Assembly (NCBI RefSeq): GCF_900099765.1
Contig: NZ_FNDX01000003.1
Location: 1 to 64,000, forward strand
Reading direction: 5' to 3'
DNA length: 64,000 nucleotides
Origin: Paenibacillus typhae
GTDB lineage: Bacteria > Bacillota > Bacilli > Paenibacillales > Paenibacillaceae
Part shown: positions 1-8,472 of the stretch, piece by piece
Layout of the letters: each line of letters opens with the position of its first letter
How positions within the stretch are numbered: the stretch's first letter is position 1
The notes under the pieces: model-generated
What the model saw: only the letters and a program-made list of their open reading frames with translations
The model's database searches: none
Told to the model about the DNA's origin: nothing
Position numbers and translations under genes: made by a program

Positions 1-312
1 AACCATGCCGTTCCCTCTACGCCGGAGGGTTCTTCGCTGTTGTACCAAGTTCTTTACAGCTTCCATGGCCTTCGTCCAGTTTAGCGAGACTCGGCTCCCT
101 CTTTTCCCCTTTGCAGGGCCTTTTTGACGACGCGGCAGGATTCACTTGATGTTGCGGCCTGGGTTGTTGCTCGCCCGGTCTCTGACCGGTACTTTTGTCG
201 ATGCGCTTTTACACACAGATTTCGCCATGCGCAAGCATCCTAGCTACAAGAGTGGCTTGGCCCCTCTCTTGGTTGGACTTGCACCAACTAGATAATGCGT
301 GCCTCTGGGCAC
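1..312 (-). mobile_element. Group II intron, 5' ribozyme part (runs off the left edge)
   Basis: On the minus strand the sequence starts at about 312 with GTGCCCAGAGGCACG, a GUG-type intron start in a short hairpin. It continues with the strand GTTGGTGCAAGTCCAACC and then about 280 nt of structured, non-coding DNA with no plausible protein. The GGTG-aAGTCC hairpin soon after the 5' end, and the AAAGAGGGAGCCGAGTCTCGCTAAACTGG-type stretch near 85-110, resemble domain I of bacterial group II introns. I recognise this from memory of the family and have no alignment. The reverse transcriptase/maturase and domains V-VI would lie to the left of base 1. The 5' boundary lies about 10 nt behind the T-rich tail of the putative ileS terminator, a position favoured by some group II introns. 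It could instead be another structured mobile-element end. Confidence 0.6.
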
Positions 313-321
313 GCCTAAACA

Positions 322-358
322 TAAAAAGCCCGCCTCCCCGGAGAAAAGCTCTCCAGGG
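322..358 (-). terminator. Putative ileS terminator
   Basis: Minus-strand hairpin with a 9-bp stem (CCCTGGAGA / TCTCCGGGG), then AGGCGGGC and a short T-run. It lies about 130 nt behind the ileS stop. The T-run is separated from the stem by 8 nt, so efficiency is uncertain. The interval 359-485 between it and ileS shows nothing I can name. Confidence 0.4.
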
Positions 359-485
359 ACACGGACTGCTCATGGTGCGCATACCCAAGAAAGTACATGC
401 CCTTTCACACAGGGCTGCCTGGACGTTTCTTCTTATGCCGCTAGTATATGCCAATTCGGGACAGGTAATGCACCTGCTCCGGGGC

Positions 486-3400
486 TTAGCCCTTGATAAA
501 GATGCCGATCGGTTTACCGCTGACATCCACTGCTTCGAAGCTATGGTCACCGTCAAAAGCAAGCTCAGCAACCAGTACGTTGTCACGCAGCACATGTTCA
601 AAAGCAGTTACTGCCGCTTTCAGCTCATCATCCAGCTGCAGGGTCAGGTCGATCCGCTTTTCAATCGCCAGATCAAGCCGTTTACGGTAATCCTGCACCG
701 CACGGATGATTTCACGCACCCAGCCCTCCTGCTCCAGTTCAGGCGTGATTTCGGTATTCAGCGCTACGGTCAGCCCGTAGCCGGAAGCTGCGGCAAAGCC
801 GGATTTGGCCTGCTTCTCTACAAGCAGCTCCTCTGCTGTAATCTGCAGCTCCTCACCATCCGGGGAGACAACCGCAACCATGCCATCAGTAACTGCCTTA
901 CGGGTAGCATCACTGTCCATGCCTTTCAGGAAGCCCTGGATGAAGCCGACGTTTTTGCCGTATTTTTTGCCTGCCACTTTGAGGTTCAGCTTCAGGGTGA
1001 AATCAACAAAGCCGCTGTCACTGTTCTCCAGGACAATATGCTTAACATTAATCTCATCCTTGATGATCTCTTCATAGTCGGCGATAGCAAAGTCACGGTC
1101 CAGCGACACGATCAGCTCGGACAGCGGCTGACGGTTCTTGATGCCGGTCTCGTTACGCACGTTGCGGGCCAGCTCGACAATGCCTCTTGCGCTTTCCATA
1201 TCGCGTTCCAGCTCCAGGTCGATCAGGCTTTCGTCCGCTTTTGGATAATCAGCCAGATGCACGCTTTCCCCGCCGCCCAGGTTCGTGAAGATATCCTCGG
1301 ACAGCATCGGTGTGAACGGAGCCATCAGCGTAGCTGTCTTAAGCAGAACGTGTGTCAGTGTGCGGTAAGCGTCCAGCTTCTCCTCGCCAAGTCCGCTTCC
1401 CCAGAAACGGTCACGGGAACGGCGGATGTACCAGTTGCTCAGCTCATCGACAAAGTTCTCAACCGCTTTGGAGGTGTTAACGAAGTCGTTAACAGCCAGG
1501 CCTTTATCCACCAGCAGGATCAGGCTGTTCAGGCGGGACAGAATCCAGCGGTCCAGCTTGTGCTCCGACACCTTGAACGGATGCTCTGCAGGATCATAGC
1601 CGTCGATACCGGCATACAGCGTCAGGAACGCATGCGTGTTAACGAGCGTATCCACTACCTTTGATTTGGTCTCACCGACCAGGCCGCGCGAAAAGCGTTT
1701 GTTATTCCAAGGCGCACTGTCGGACAGGATCGCCCAGCGGAATGCGTCGGTGCCGTATTCGTTCATGATTTCCCACGGATCGATTACGTTGCCTTTGGAT
1801 TTGGACATTTTTTGGCCGTTCTCATCGAAGATGTGGCCGTGGGCGATAACCGCCTTGTAAGGCGCTTTACCCTTGAACAGCGTCGATACCGCCAGCAGAC
1901 TGTAGAACCAGCCGCGTGTCTGGTCGATCCCTTCGCAGATCATATCCGCCGGATACTGGTCTTCAAAGGTCTCATTATTTTCGAACGGATAGTGACTCTG
2001 GGCGAACGGCATCGAGCCGCTGTCGAACCATACGTCGATCACTTCAGGTGTACGTACCATCACGCCGCCTTCGCTGAACGGGCTGCGCAGCTTGATGTTG
2101 TCCACATACGGCTTATGCAGCTCAATGTCCTCAGGCACCTCGCCGATCGCCATCGAACGCAGCTCAGCGATGCTGTGCGGCGCAAATTCCTTGCCCGTAT
2201 CCTGGCAGACCCAGACGTTCAGCGGAGTTCCCCAGTAGCGGTTACGGCTGATGTTCCAGTCCACAAGCTCTTCCAGGAACTTGCCGAAGCGGCCTTCACG
2301 CACATGGTCAGGGTACCAGTCTACCGTGTTATTGTTAGCAATCAGCTGATCCTTGATCGCTGTTGTCTGGATGAACCAGCTGTCTGTTGCATAATAGAGC
2401 AGCGGAGTATCGCAGCGCCAGCAGAACGGATAGCTGTGCTCGTATTTCTCTTTATTGTAGAGCAGTCCTTTTTCGGACAGCACCTTGATGATGTCCAGAT
2501 CGACGTCCTTCACGAACCGTCCGGCAAAATCACTCACCACAGCAGTATACTTACCGGAAGTATCCACTACATTCACGAAGCTGATGCCGTTCTCGCGGCA
2601 GCTCTTATAGTCATCTTCACCATGCGCCGGAGCCATGTGTACGATCCCCGTACCGCTGGAATCCGTAACAAAGGATGCGCCCACGATCACATTGTGCTTC
2701 TCCGCCTGGATATAGCTGAACGGCGGAGTATAGCTCTGGCCGATAAAGTCAGCACCTGTGTGAGTGGACAGGATCGTGTATTCGCCCTTCAGCACTTCAT
2801 CCACCAGGTTCTTCGCCAGGATGTATACGCCGTCTTCCTGCCGGGCACGCACATATTCCATCTCAGGGTTCATAGCCAGCGCCATATGCGCCGGAAGCGT
2901 CCACGGTGTAGTCGTCCAGGCCAGCACGTAGTCTCCGCTGCCTTCAAGCTTGAACTTGGCGGTAGCACTCAGATCCTTAACAGTCTTGTAGCCCTGCGCC
3001 ACTTCATGGGAGCTCAGCGTTGTCTGACAGCTAGGGCAGTACGGGCTGACGCGGTGTCCGCGGTACATCAGGCCTTTGTCATGCACAGTCGCCAGGATGT
3101 TCCATACGCTCTCGATGTATGTGTTATCCAGTGTTACATACGGATTATCCAGATCCGTCCAGTAGCCGATTGCTTCTGTAAATTCACGCCACTGCTTCTC
3201 GTAGCCGAAGACACTTTCCTTACATTCCTTGATGAACTTCTCAACGCCGTACTCTTCGATCTCATGCTTGCCGGAGATTCCGAGCTTCTTCTGTACGCCG
3301 AGTTCAACCGGCAGACCGTGGGTATCCCAGCCCGCTTTGCGCACGACGCGGAAACCCTTCATTGTCTGGTAGCGGCCGATAAAGTCCTTGATTACGCGGC

Positions 3401-3578
3401 CCAGCACGTGCCCGATATGCGGCACGCCGTTCGCTGTCGGCGGTCCTTCATAGAACACATAGTTCGGGCGGCCCGCCCGGTTCTCCATCGATTTGCGGAA
3501 CGTATCCTCGTCGCTCCATTTCTTCAGGATGCGGACATCTCTTGCCCGCGCCTTCTCTTTCACATCTACTTTTTGCAT
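486..3578 (-). CDS. ileS: Isoleucyl-tRNA synthetase, type 2 (eukaryote-like)
   Basis: Charges tRNA-Ile with isoleucine in the cytoplasm. The class Ia signatures are clear: HIGH at residues 54-57 within PPTANGVPHIGH, and KMSKS at about 590-594 within ENGQKMSKSKGN. At 1030 residues, with the PPTANG form of the first motif and no C-terminal zinc-finger domain, it fits the IleS2 group (about 1030-1050 aa) rather than the 920-aa type common in Bacillus. IleS2 enzymes are known to be much less sensitive to mupirocin; that this copy is resistant is inference. The ATG at 3578 is chosen because GAAAGGA lies 12 nt upstream and the protein then begins MQKVDVKEK. An open frame continues upstream through G+C-rich repeats, but that part is low-complexity and not conserved. 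Expression is set by the T-box leader upstream; divIVA precedes it. Confidence 0.97.
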   Translation of the reverse strand: MQKVDVKEKARARDVRILKKWSDEDTFRKSMENRAGRPNYVFYEGPPTANGVPHIGHVLGRVIKDFIGRYQTMKGFRVVRKAGWDTHGLPVELGVQKKLGISGKHEIEEYGVEKFIKECKESVFGYEKQWREFTEAIGYWTDLDNPYVTLDNTYIESVWNILATVHDKGLMYRGHRVSPYCPSCQTTLSSHEVAQGYKTVKDLSATAKFKLEGSGDYVLAWTTTPWTLPAHMALAMNPEMEYVRARQEDGVYILAKNLVDEVLKGEYTILSTHTGADFIGQSYTPPFSYIQAEKHNVIVGASFVTDSSGTGIVHMAPAHGEDDYKSCRENGISFVNVVDTSGKYTAVVSDFAGRFVKDVDLDIIKVLSEKGLLYNKEKYEHSYPFCWRCDTPLLYYATDSWFIQTTAIKDQLIANNNTVDWYPDHVREGRFGKFLEELVDWNISRNRYWGTPLNVWVCQDTGKEFAPHSIAELRSMAIGEVPEDIELHKPYVDNIKLRSPFSEGGVMVRTPEVIDVWFDSGSMPFAQSHYPFENNETFEDQYPADMICEGIDQTRGWFYSLLAVSTLFKGKAPYKAVIAHGHIFDENGQKMSKSKGNVIDPWEIMNEYGTDAFRWAILSDSAPWNNKRFSRGLVGETKSKVVDTLVNTHAFLTLYAGIDGYDPAEHPFKVSEHKLDRWILSRLNSLILLVDKGLAVNDFVNTSKAVENFVDELSNWYIRRSRDRFWGSGLGEEKLDAYRTLTHVLLKTATLMAPFTPMLSEDIFTNLGGGESVHLADYPKADESLIDLELERDMESARGIVELARNVRNETGIKNRQPLSELIVSLDRDFAIADYEEIIKDEINVKHIVLENSDSGFVDFTLKLNLKVAGKKYGKNVGFIQGFLKGMDSDATRKAVTDGMVAVVSPDGEELQITAEELLVEKQAKSGFAAASGYGLTVALNTEITPELEQEGWVREIIRAVQDYRKRLDLAIEKRIDLTLQLDDELKAAVTAFEHVLRDNVLVAELAFDGDHSFEAVDVSGKPIGIFIKG

Positions 3579-3630
3579 TTTGAGGGTCAATCCTTTCAAT
3601 GATGTAATCTTGAAACCAAAAGCTTTGCCT

Positions 3631-3909
3631 GTGCCTTTGCTCTTGTGGGGCCCCCGCCCCGCGATCCCGTAGGGCAGCGCCGGGCGGGACGCCTGGGCGG
3701 CGAGGCGCAGCCGCCGCTTGCTTGTGCCTTTGCTCTTGTGGGGCACCCGCCCCGCGATCCCGTAGGGCAGCGCCAGGCGGGTCGCCTGGGGCGGCGGGGC
3801 GCAGCCGCCGCTTGCTTGTGCCTTTGCTCTTGTGGGGCACCCGCCCCGCGATCCCGTAGGGCAGCGCTGGGCGGGTCGCCTGGGGCGGCGAGGCGCAGCC
3901 GTCGCTTGC
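3631..3909. repeat. Three tandem copies of a 93-94 bp G+C-rich repeat
   Basis: Copies start at 3631, 3724 and 3818, each opening with GTGCCTTTGCTCTTGTGGGG and containing CGCGATCCCGTAGGGCAGCG. They differ at only a few positions. The unit is rich in short inverted segments (GGCGGC / GCCGCC) and therefore likely to fold in RNA. The array lies inside the transcribed ileS leader, between the T-box terminator and the ribosome binding site. The 93-bp period is a multiple of three, which makes a spurious repetitive reading frame on the minus strand. Confidence 0.85.
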
Positions 3910-4059
3910 CCTTAGGTGAAGGCCCCGCAGGCGTCCCCGCCAGGGGAGCCTAAGAAGGGCCGCTCCTCCCGCCGCAGTAATCCTTCCCCGTCCGCCACCG
4001 TAAACTCCACACTCGGAGCCCTTGTTGCGGGTGTCCAGAGGGCGGCCAGCCCTTGGGGT

Positions 4060-4076
4060 CCCCCTTCGGAAGGGGG
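4060..4076. repeat. Perfect 17-bp palindrome in the ileS leader
   Basis: CCCCCTTCGGAAGGGGG, flanked on one side by ATTTAGGGGGATC, which repeats the G-run. It looks like a dispersed intergenic palindrome. The stretch 3910-4059 between it and the 93-bp array is G+C-rich, non-coding, and holds nothing else I can identify. Confidence 0.5.
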
Positions 4077-4098
4077 ATTTAGGGGGATCGCCACACAA

Positions 4099-4142
4099 CA
4101 AAAGGAGCGTCCCCCCGCCCCCAAAGGGGCGAGACGACGCTC
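4099..4142 (-). terminator. T-box terminator hairpin
   Basis: Minus-strand stem GAGCGTC...GACGCTC with an inner CGCCCC/GGGGCG pairing, followed by CTTTTGTTGT. The 5' arm overlaps the T-box sequence GGTATCGCGAGCG, so forming the antiterminator excludes the terminator. This is the standard T-box switch. Confidence 0.85.
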
Positions 4143-4418
4143 GCGATACCACCCTAATTCGTGCCTGACGCACATCCTTAAGGGGAGTGAATACAGCACA
4201 ATCTCAGTTCCGCACATAATGCTGCTGTGCGGGTCCGGGATAACGTCCGGCAGACGGCATAAACCTACACACGACGAAGTCGCTTCGGCCCAGCTTCTAG
4301 GGGAAGATCTTCCGGTAAGGCCTGAACAATCGGCTCGCAGCACCGCCGACTCTCTGGAGAACATAACCTTATCGTACTTTGTCCCGTCATCGAATACATA
4401 TAAACTTTACACAGATAT
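4143..4418 (-). promoter_or_regulatory. T-box riboswitch leader of ileS
   Basis: The T-box core AGGGTGGTATCGCG is read on the minus strand at 4155-4142, differing from the consensus AGGGTGGTACCGCG at one base, just before the terminator. Upstream lie a long leader with paired segments (TAAGG...CCTTA, TCGGC...GCCGA) and an AGAGAG stretch as in Stem I. Uncharged tRNA-Ile should bind the specifier loop and the T-box bulge and allow read-through into ileS. I could not fix the specifier loop; ATC at 4308-4306 and ATT near 4331 are Ile candidates. Confidence 0.88.
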
Positions 4419-4424
4419 GTTCTA

Positions 4425-4453
4425 GTTATAGACGTTTTAAGAAAAAATGTCAA
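4425..4453 (-). promoter_or_regulatory. Sigma-A promoter of the ileS leader
   Basis: TTGACA at 4453-4448, a 17-nt A/T-rich spacer and TATAAC at 4430-4425. It lies directly upstream of the T-box leader, giving a predicted start near 4418. Confidence 0.85.
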
Positions 4454-4520
4454 CACCACAGCCGCCCAACCGTCTTAAAACACCATCCGTTATCAGCTCG
4501 CCCAATACCGGACATCATAA

Positions 4521-5006
4521 TCAGAGCAGGTTGTCGCTGGTCTCACGGCTTTCAAGCGCATTCCAGTCATCCTGGGAGAGCAGCTCCAGCTGTGCTTCCA
4601 CCAGCGTCCGGAACCGGGTGCGGTAAATAGAGGCCTGCTTGCGGAGCTCTTCCGTCTCAATCGCGATCTTGCGGGATTTGGACAGAGCCTCATTGATAAT
4701 CCGGTCGGCATTTTTTTCCGCTTCCTTGATGATCAGCTGAGATTCCTTTTTGGAATTGTTCTTTACATCATCGGCCGCTTCCTGGGCGACAATGATGGTT
4801 TTGGATAAGCTTTCCTCAATGTTCACAAAATGATCGAGACGCTCCTGAATGGACAGAAGCTGGTTCTGCAGCTCCTTATTTTCGCGAATGACGCTTTCGT
4901 AATCCTTGATGACCTGATCAAGGAATTCATTGACCTCGTCCTCATCATAACCACGGATTCTCCGGGAGAACTCCTTGTTATGTATATCGAGCGGCGTTAA
5001 TGGCAT
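4521..5006 (-). CDS. divIVA: Cell division initiation protein DivIVA
   Basis: Membrane-curvature sensing coiled-coil protein that marks poles and septa and recruits division and sporulation partners. The N-terminus, MPLTPLDIHNKEFSRRIRGY followed by DEDEVNEFLDQV, is the conserved DivIVA lipid-binding domain. The remainder (about residues 30-140) is heptad-rich coiled coil (KELQNQLLSIQERL and following). At 161 residues it is a normal Bacillales length. ATG at 5006 is preceded by AGGAGG at 8 nt; an upstream in-frame GTG overlaps that Shine-Dalgarno and is unlikely. It follows ylmH, as in other Firmicutes, after a 265-nt gap in which I see only a weak GGCAGC/GCTGCC hairpin and no convincing promoter. 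It precedes ileS. Confidence 0.95.
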   Translation of the reverse strand: MPLTPLDIHNKEFSRRIRGYDEDEVNEFLDQVIKDYESVIRENKELQNQLLSIQERLDHFVNIEESLSKTIIVAQEAADDVKNNSKKESQLIIKEAEKNADRIINEALSKSRKIAIETEELRKQASIYRTRFRTLVEAQLELLSQDDWNALESRETSDNLL

Positions 5007-5271
5007 GCTGTGCACCTCCTAGAAATTTCGGACCTTGTGCGCTTCTCCGACGTTGTGGTATCCGGATGGCGCAGTAGAATGACTATACTGCAAAAAGAAT
5101 CGAATGCTTCGTCCCGTTAGGAAGGAGGCAGCCGGTTCTGCTGCCGGGATTTCATTCCGGATGAAGCTCTAGGAGCACCTTGGTTACAATTATCGGCGTC
5201 CGGCTTTCAAAACATTTGCTTCCTTAGGAGTAATGAATTTCGACAAGCGCCTGCAGATTCCTGCTGGAGAT

Positions 5272-6057
5272 TCAGACAAATTTACCGACCTTGACCCGAT
5301 AACGGCCTTTTTTGGTCAGACTGCCGATTTCCAGAACCTTAAACCGGCCAAATCCCTGAATGGACACCATATCCCCGTCTTTTAATCCGCAGGAAGGATC
5401 TTCTTCCACTTTCCAGTTGACCCGCACGCGTCCCGCTTTAATCGGAACCAGTATTTTGCTCCGGCTAAGCCGGGTTACATCCGCAGCAATTCCATCGAGC
5501 CGTAAGGAAGCGACCGTCAGCTCCACCGTTTCCAGCTTGACCGCTGCTGCGCGCAAGCCGGAAACCGGCAGAATCTCCGTGGTAACATTAACCCGGTGCA
5601 CACCGGTCAGATTCATCGCCAGATAGTCGGCGATGTCTGATGCTACTACTACATGGCATCCGTCCTCCAGCACGTGTATGTCGCCGATCTTTCCTCTTTT
5701 GACCCCAAGTCCCAGAATAGCGCCCATATAGTCGCCATGCTCCAGGGTGAGAAATTTCTGCTCACCTGAAGAGATACTGAGCACCTTCAGCTCTATATCT
5801 TCTTCAGAAAGATCACGGTAATCGGGTGCAACCAGCGCCCGTCTCCGTTCAGCGTTCTCAGATCCGCCCTCCCAGCGAACCTCCACATCGGGATGACGGT
5901 TCACCAGCGTCTGCAGAATATAGCCCTGGCGGGGATCAAGGAACTCTGTCAGCTTCACTTCATGATAATCCCCGGCATGGCTGACCCATTCCCAGGCTTT
6001 ATCCACAAACTGCCGTTCATCAGGATGAAAATGCCCGTAAATTTCATTTCTCATCAT
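5272..6057 (-). CDS. ylmH: YlmH, S4-domain RNA-binding protein
   Basis: Member of the YlmH family, which binds RNA through a C-terminal S4 domain and in B. subtilis has been linked to rescue of stalled 50S subunits (RqcP2). The N-terminal two thirds, with FHPDERQFVDKAWEW, are typical of the family. The S4 fold is at about residues 180-245 (RLDGIAADVTRLSRSKI ... IKAGRVRVNWK). At 261 residues it has normal length. The start lies 1 nt behind the ylmG stop with only a poor ribosome binding site, so translation is probably coupled; ATG 6054 is an equally possible start. It belongs to the ylmDE-sepF-ylmGH-divIVA group. Confidence 0.93.
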   Translation of the reverse strand: MMRNEIYGHFHPDERQFVDKAWEWVSHAGDYHEVKLTEFLDPRQGYILQTLVNRHPDVEVRWEGGSENAERRRALVAPDYRDLSEEDIELKVLSISSGEQKFLTLEHGDYMGAILGLGVKRGKIGDIHVLEDGCHVVVASDIADYLAMNLTGVHRVNVTTEILPVSGLRAAAVKLETVELTVASLRLDGIAADVTRLSRSKILVPIKAGRVRVNWKVEEDPSCGLKDGDMVSIQGFGRFKVLEIGSLTKKGRYRVKVGKFV

Positions 6058-6058
6058 G

Positions 6059-6328
6059 CTAGCCGAAGAGCATTGCCACGATGGAATGAAGACCGACTAC
6101 TGCAAAGCGCAATACGAACAGTGCAATGATCGGGGAAATGTCCAGCGTCCCGAACAACGGGGGAATGATCCGCCGGAAAGGGCTCAGGTAAGGTTCAACA
6201 AGCTTGCCCAGCAGCTCGCCGATGAAATTTTCGCGCAGGTTTGGCAGCCAGGACATGAGAATGTATATTATAATCATGTAATAGTAAATCTGAAATAGAA
6301 TGTTAATAATGGAAGATATTTCGTTCAA
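6059..6328 (-). CDS. ylmG: YlmG/YggT-family membrane protein
   Basis: Small (89 aa) integral membrane protein with two hydrophobic helices (about 5-27 and 62-86) separated by the conserved motif YLSPFRRIIPPLFGTLDISP. YggT/YlmG proteins are conserved beside sepF in Gram-positive bacteria, cyanobacteria and plastids, where they influence division or nucleoid/osmotic homeostasis. The exact role is unknown. The gene starts 7 nt behind sepF and ends 1 nt before ylmH. Confidence 0.92.
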   Translation of the reverse strand: MNEISSIINILFQIYYYMIIIYILMSWLPNLRENFIGELLGKLVEPYLSPFRRIIPPLFGTLDISPIIALFVLRFAVVGLHSIVAMLFG

Positions 6329-6335
6329 AACCTGT

Positions 6336-6779
6336 TCACCTCATTCTGTTGTAATCTTGTTCGTCTCCCAGGATTTCTGTAATCGACCCCTGAATCTCAA
6401 CGGTGTCCGGTGTGCACATAAATATATTGCCCCCAATCTTGGATATTCCTCCACCCAGGGCATAAACCGTTCCGCTAAGAAAATCAATAATCCGCATCGC
6501 CTGGTCGTTGCGCACACGCTGCAGATTAATGACAACGGTACGGTGGGAACGCAGATGATCGGCAATCTCCTGAGCCTCTTCATAAGAGCGGGGCTCATAC
6601 AGTACGACCTTCACATTTTTTTGCGAATGGATACTGACGACGTTAGCCCGCTGGTTCTTGCGGGTTTCTACAGGGGCCGGCTCATACTCCTCTTCATCGC
6701 GGGTGATTTGTTCCCGCTCAACAACTTCCTCTTCCTCCTGCAAGCCCAAAAAATTCATAAACCGGTTCATCACGCCCAT
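6336..6779 (-). CDS. sepF: Cell division protein SepF
   Basis: Membrane-binding partner of FtsZ that arranges and tethers the Z ring. The N-terminal amphipathic anchor [14 protein letters not shown] is followed by an acidic linker ([10 protein letters not shown]). The DUF552 core begins at about residue 50 ([21 protein letters not shown]) and contains [20 protein letters not shown] and the [11 protein letters not shown] motif. At 147 residues it is standard. ATG 6779 shares one base with the ylmE stop (TGATG) and has GGAGGG 7 nt upstream. Confidence 0.96.
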   Translation of the reverse strand: MGVMNRFMNFLGLQEEEEVVEREQITRDEEEYEPAPVETRKNQRANVVSIHSQKNVKVVLYEPRSYEEAQEIADHLRSHRTVVINLQRVRNDQAMRIIDFLSGTVYALGGGISKIGGNIFMCTPDTVEIQGSITEILGDEQDYNRMR

Positions 6780-7477
6780 CAAGCTCCCTCCTCGTGACCT
6801 ACTAATACCGTACCCAGGCGCACCCGGGTGGCTCCTTCCTCTATCGCCACTTCAAAATCATTCGACATTCCCATCGACAGCTCTTGTATAGGCTCAGGTG
6901 TCAAAGCCAGCAGATTCAGCTCATCACGCAGCTCGCGCAGTCCGCGGAACACCGGACGGGTAAGCTCCGGATCCTCTTCATGTGGTGCCATCGTCATCAG
7001 TCCGACTACTTTAATCCGGTGCAGCGGAGCGATTTCCCGGAGGAAATCCGGCACAGCCTCCGGCGGCAGTCCAAACTTCGTATCTTCTCCGGAGATATTC
7101 ACCTGGAGAAATACCTTTACATCAATACCGGCGGCTTCGGCTTTTTTCTGCAGTTCCCGTGCCAGCGACAGCCGGTCTAATGAATGTATATATTCAAATT
7201 TGCCGATAACGTCCTTAACCTTATTGGTCTGCAGATGACCGATAAAATGCCAGGTCCCTTTGTCTCCAAGAGCATTCCACTTATGCTCGGCATCCTGCCA
7301 GCGGCTCTCGGCAATTTCCTCAAGGCCTGCCTCCAGAACCTCCGCCACCGTCTTCAGCGATACATATTTCGTCACTGCGATAACCTTGACGTCATGTACA
7401 TCCCGGCCGCTTGCCGCGCAGGCACGTGCTACACGTTCCTTAACAGCAACTATTCTTTCCTGCAGTGTCAAAGCCAA
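6779..7477 (-). CDS. ylmE: YggS-family PLP-binding protein YlmE
   Basis: Pyridoxal-phosphate homeostasis protein (PLPBP/YggS family), a single TIM-barrel domain that binds PLP but has no established catalysis. The PLP lysine is in AVTKYV near residue 35. Family signatures [11 protein letters not shown] and [20 protein letters not shown] are present. I choose the TTG at 7477 because AGGAG lies 8 nt upstream. A TTG six bases earlier (7483) overlaps the ylmD stop but has only 2 nt of spacing. It is tightly packed between ylmD and sepF. Confidence 0.93.
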   Translation of the reverse strand: MALTLQERIVAVKERVARACAASGRDVHDVKVIAVTKYVSLKTVAEVLEAGLEEIAESRWQDAEHKWNALGDKGTWHFIGHLQTNKVKDVIGKFEYIHSLDRLSLARELQKKAEAAGIDVKVFLQVNISGEDTKFGLPPEAVPDFLREIAPLHRIKVVGLMTMAPHEEDPELTRPVFRGLRELRDELNLLALTPEPIQELSMGMSNDFEVAIEEGATRVRLGTVLVGHEEGA

Positions 7478-7479
7478 TT

Positions 7480-8334
7480 TCAACTCTCCTTTATTCCGAT
7501 CCAGCTCGTCATTCTTCCTGTTACTCCCTGTTCCTTACGGTATGAAAAGAATACATCAGGATTACAGCTTGTACACCATGTTGTACATTCGATATGAGTC
7601 GGCAAAATTCCTGCTTTAATCATAATGCGTCGGTTCATTTCTTTCAAGTTCAGCATACTCTTGCCCTTATCACTCTGCGAAACGCTGTATAGAAGCGATG
7701 CAGTCTCGGGTGAAGCCGGCTCAGGCAATGACGGCTCAAGCGAGCGCACATGATTCATGACATAATCATCAACCTCATAGCAGCAGTCTCCGATTGACGG
7801 GCCTATAGCCGCTATAATCTCCTCAGGACGGCTTCCGTACATCCCGGACATTGCTTCAACCATCGCCCCGGCAATTTCCGCTACGGTTCCCTTCCATCCG
7901 GCATGAGCCAGTCCAACCGCACGCTGCACAGGATCATAAAAGTACAAAGGCACACAATCGGCATAAAAAGAAGTAAGCAGCACACCCGGCACATTAGTCA
8001 TCAGCCCGTCCGTAGACGGAAATGCCGACGCTCTGTCGGTGCTGCCGCGTCCGCGGTCTTCAGCAGTCACAGCAGCTATATGTTTTCCGTGAGTCTGCTC
8101 TCCGCAGGTCCAGTCGGCCAGGCTAAATCCCAGACTCTCCGCAAGCATTCTCCGGTTGCTCAGCACATCTTCCGGATCATCGCCAACATGAAAAGCACAG
8201 TTAAAGCCGTCATACGGCGGCTTTCCGGCCCCGCCAGCTCTTCCTGTGAACCCGGCAGTAATCTCTGTATGCACCTGCCATGGCTCCACCTCAAGCAGCA
8301 CAGGCAGCCCTTTGCTTTGAATAAACGGTTCCAT
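7480..8334 (-). CDS. ylmD: YlmD/YfiH (LACC1-like) purine nucleoside phosphorylase family protein
   Basis: Member of the multicopper polyphenol oxidoreductase family DUF152. Its best-supported activity is on purine nucleosides (phosphorylase/deaminase) rather than laccase. The zinc-binding motif is seen in GLAHAGWKGTVAEIAGAMVE at about residue 137, with CEQTHGKHIAAV near residue 77 and AAIGPSIGDCCYEVDDYV near 174. At 284 residues length is typical. ATG 8334 has GAGGTGAG 5 nt upstream. It is the first gene of the compact ylmD-ylmE-sepF-ylmG-ylmH run; a possible -10 (TACACT) precedes it, but no good -35. Confidence 0.92.
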   Translation of the reverse strand: MEPFIQSKGLPVLLEVEPWQVHTEITAGFTGRAGGAGKPPYDGFNCAFHVGDDPEDVLSNRRMLAESLGFSLADWTCGEQTHGKHIAAVTAEDRGRGSTDRASAFPSTDGLMTNVPGVLLTSFYADCVPLYFYDPVQRAVGLAHAGWKGTVAEIAGAMVEAMSGMYGSRPEEIIAAIGPSIGDCCYEVDDYVMNHVRSLEPSLPEPASPETASLLYSVSQSDKGKSMLNLKEMNRRIMIKAGILPTHIECTTWCTSCNPDVFFSYRKEQGVTGRMTSWIGIKES

Positions 8335-8441
8335 TCTCTCACCTCTGCTTAAGTGTACCCTACAATGTGAGGCCAGGTCTACGAGGCTTGCTCAAACGCC
8401 CGCGCGGTGCATCCTTTACAAAGCTCTTTACCACAAACGGT

Positions 8442-8472
8442 TAAAAAAGACGCACCCGCTTAATAAGTGCGC
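8442..8472 (-). terminator. Terminator of ylmC
   Basis: Minus-strand hairpin GCGCAC...GTGCGT followed by CTTTTTT. The stem begins inside the last codons of ylmC, so the stop codon lies in the loop. Confidence 0.75.

Noticed and set aside
195..3602. Two long open frames (489 and 596 codons) on the plus strand, antisense to ileS
   Set aside because: They mirror ileS codons, have no ribosome binding site and resemble no protein family; ileS itself is unambiguous.
3631..3909. Possible CRISPR-like array
   Set aside because: The 93-94 bp units are directly adjacent with no unique spacers, so it is a tandem repeat.
3448..4364. Minus-strand reading frames through the ileS leader repeats
   Set aside because: Low-complexity Arg/Pro/Gly/Ala products caused by the 93-bp repeat being a multiple of three. 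The region is a T-box leader plus repeats.
5239..5245. Perfect Spo0A box (TGTCGAA on the minus strand) between ylmH and divIVA
   Set aside because: A single 7-mer is expected several times by chance in 64 kb, and no promoter or second box accompanies it.
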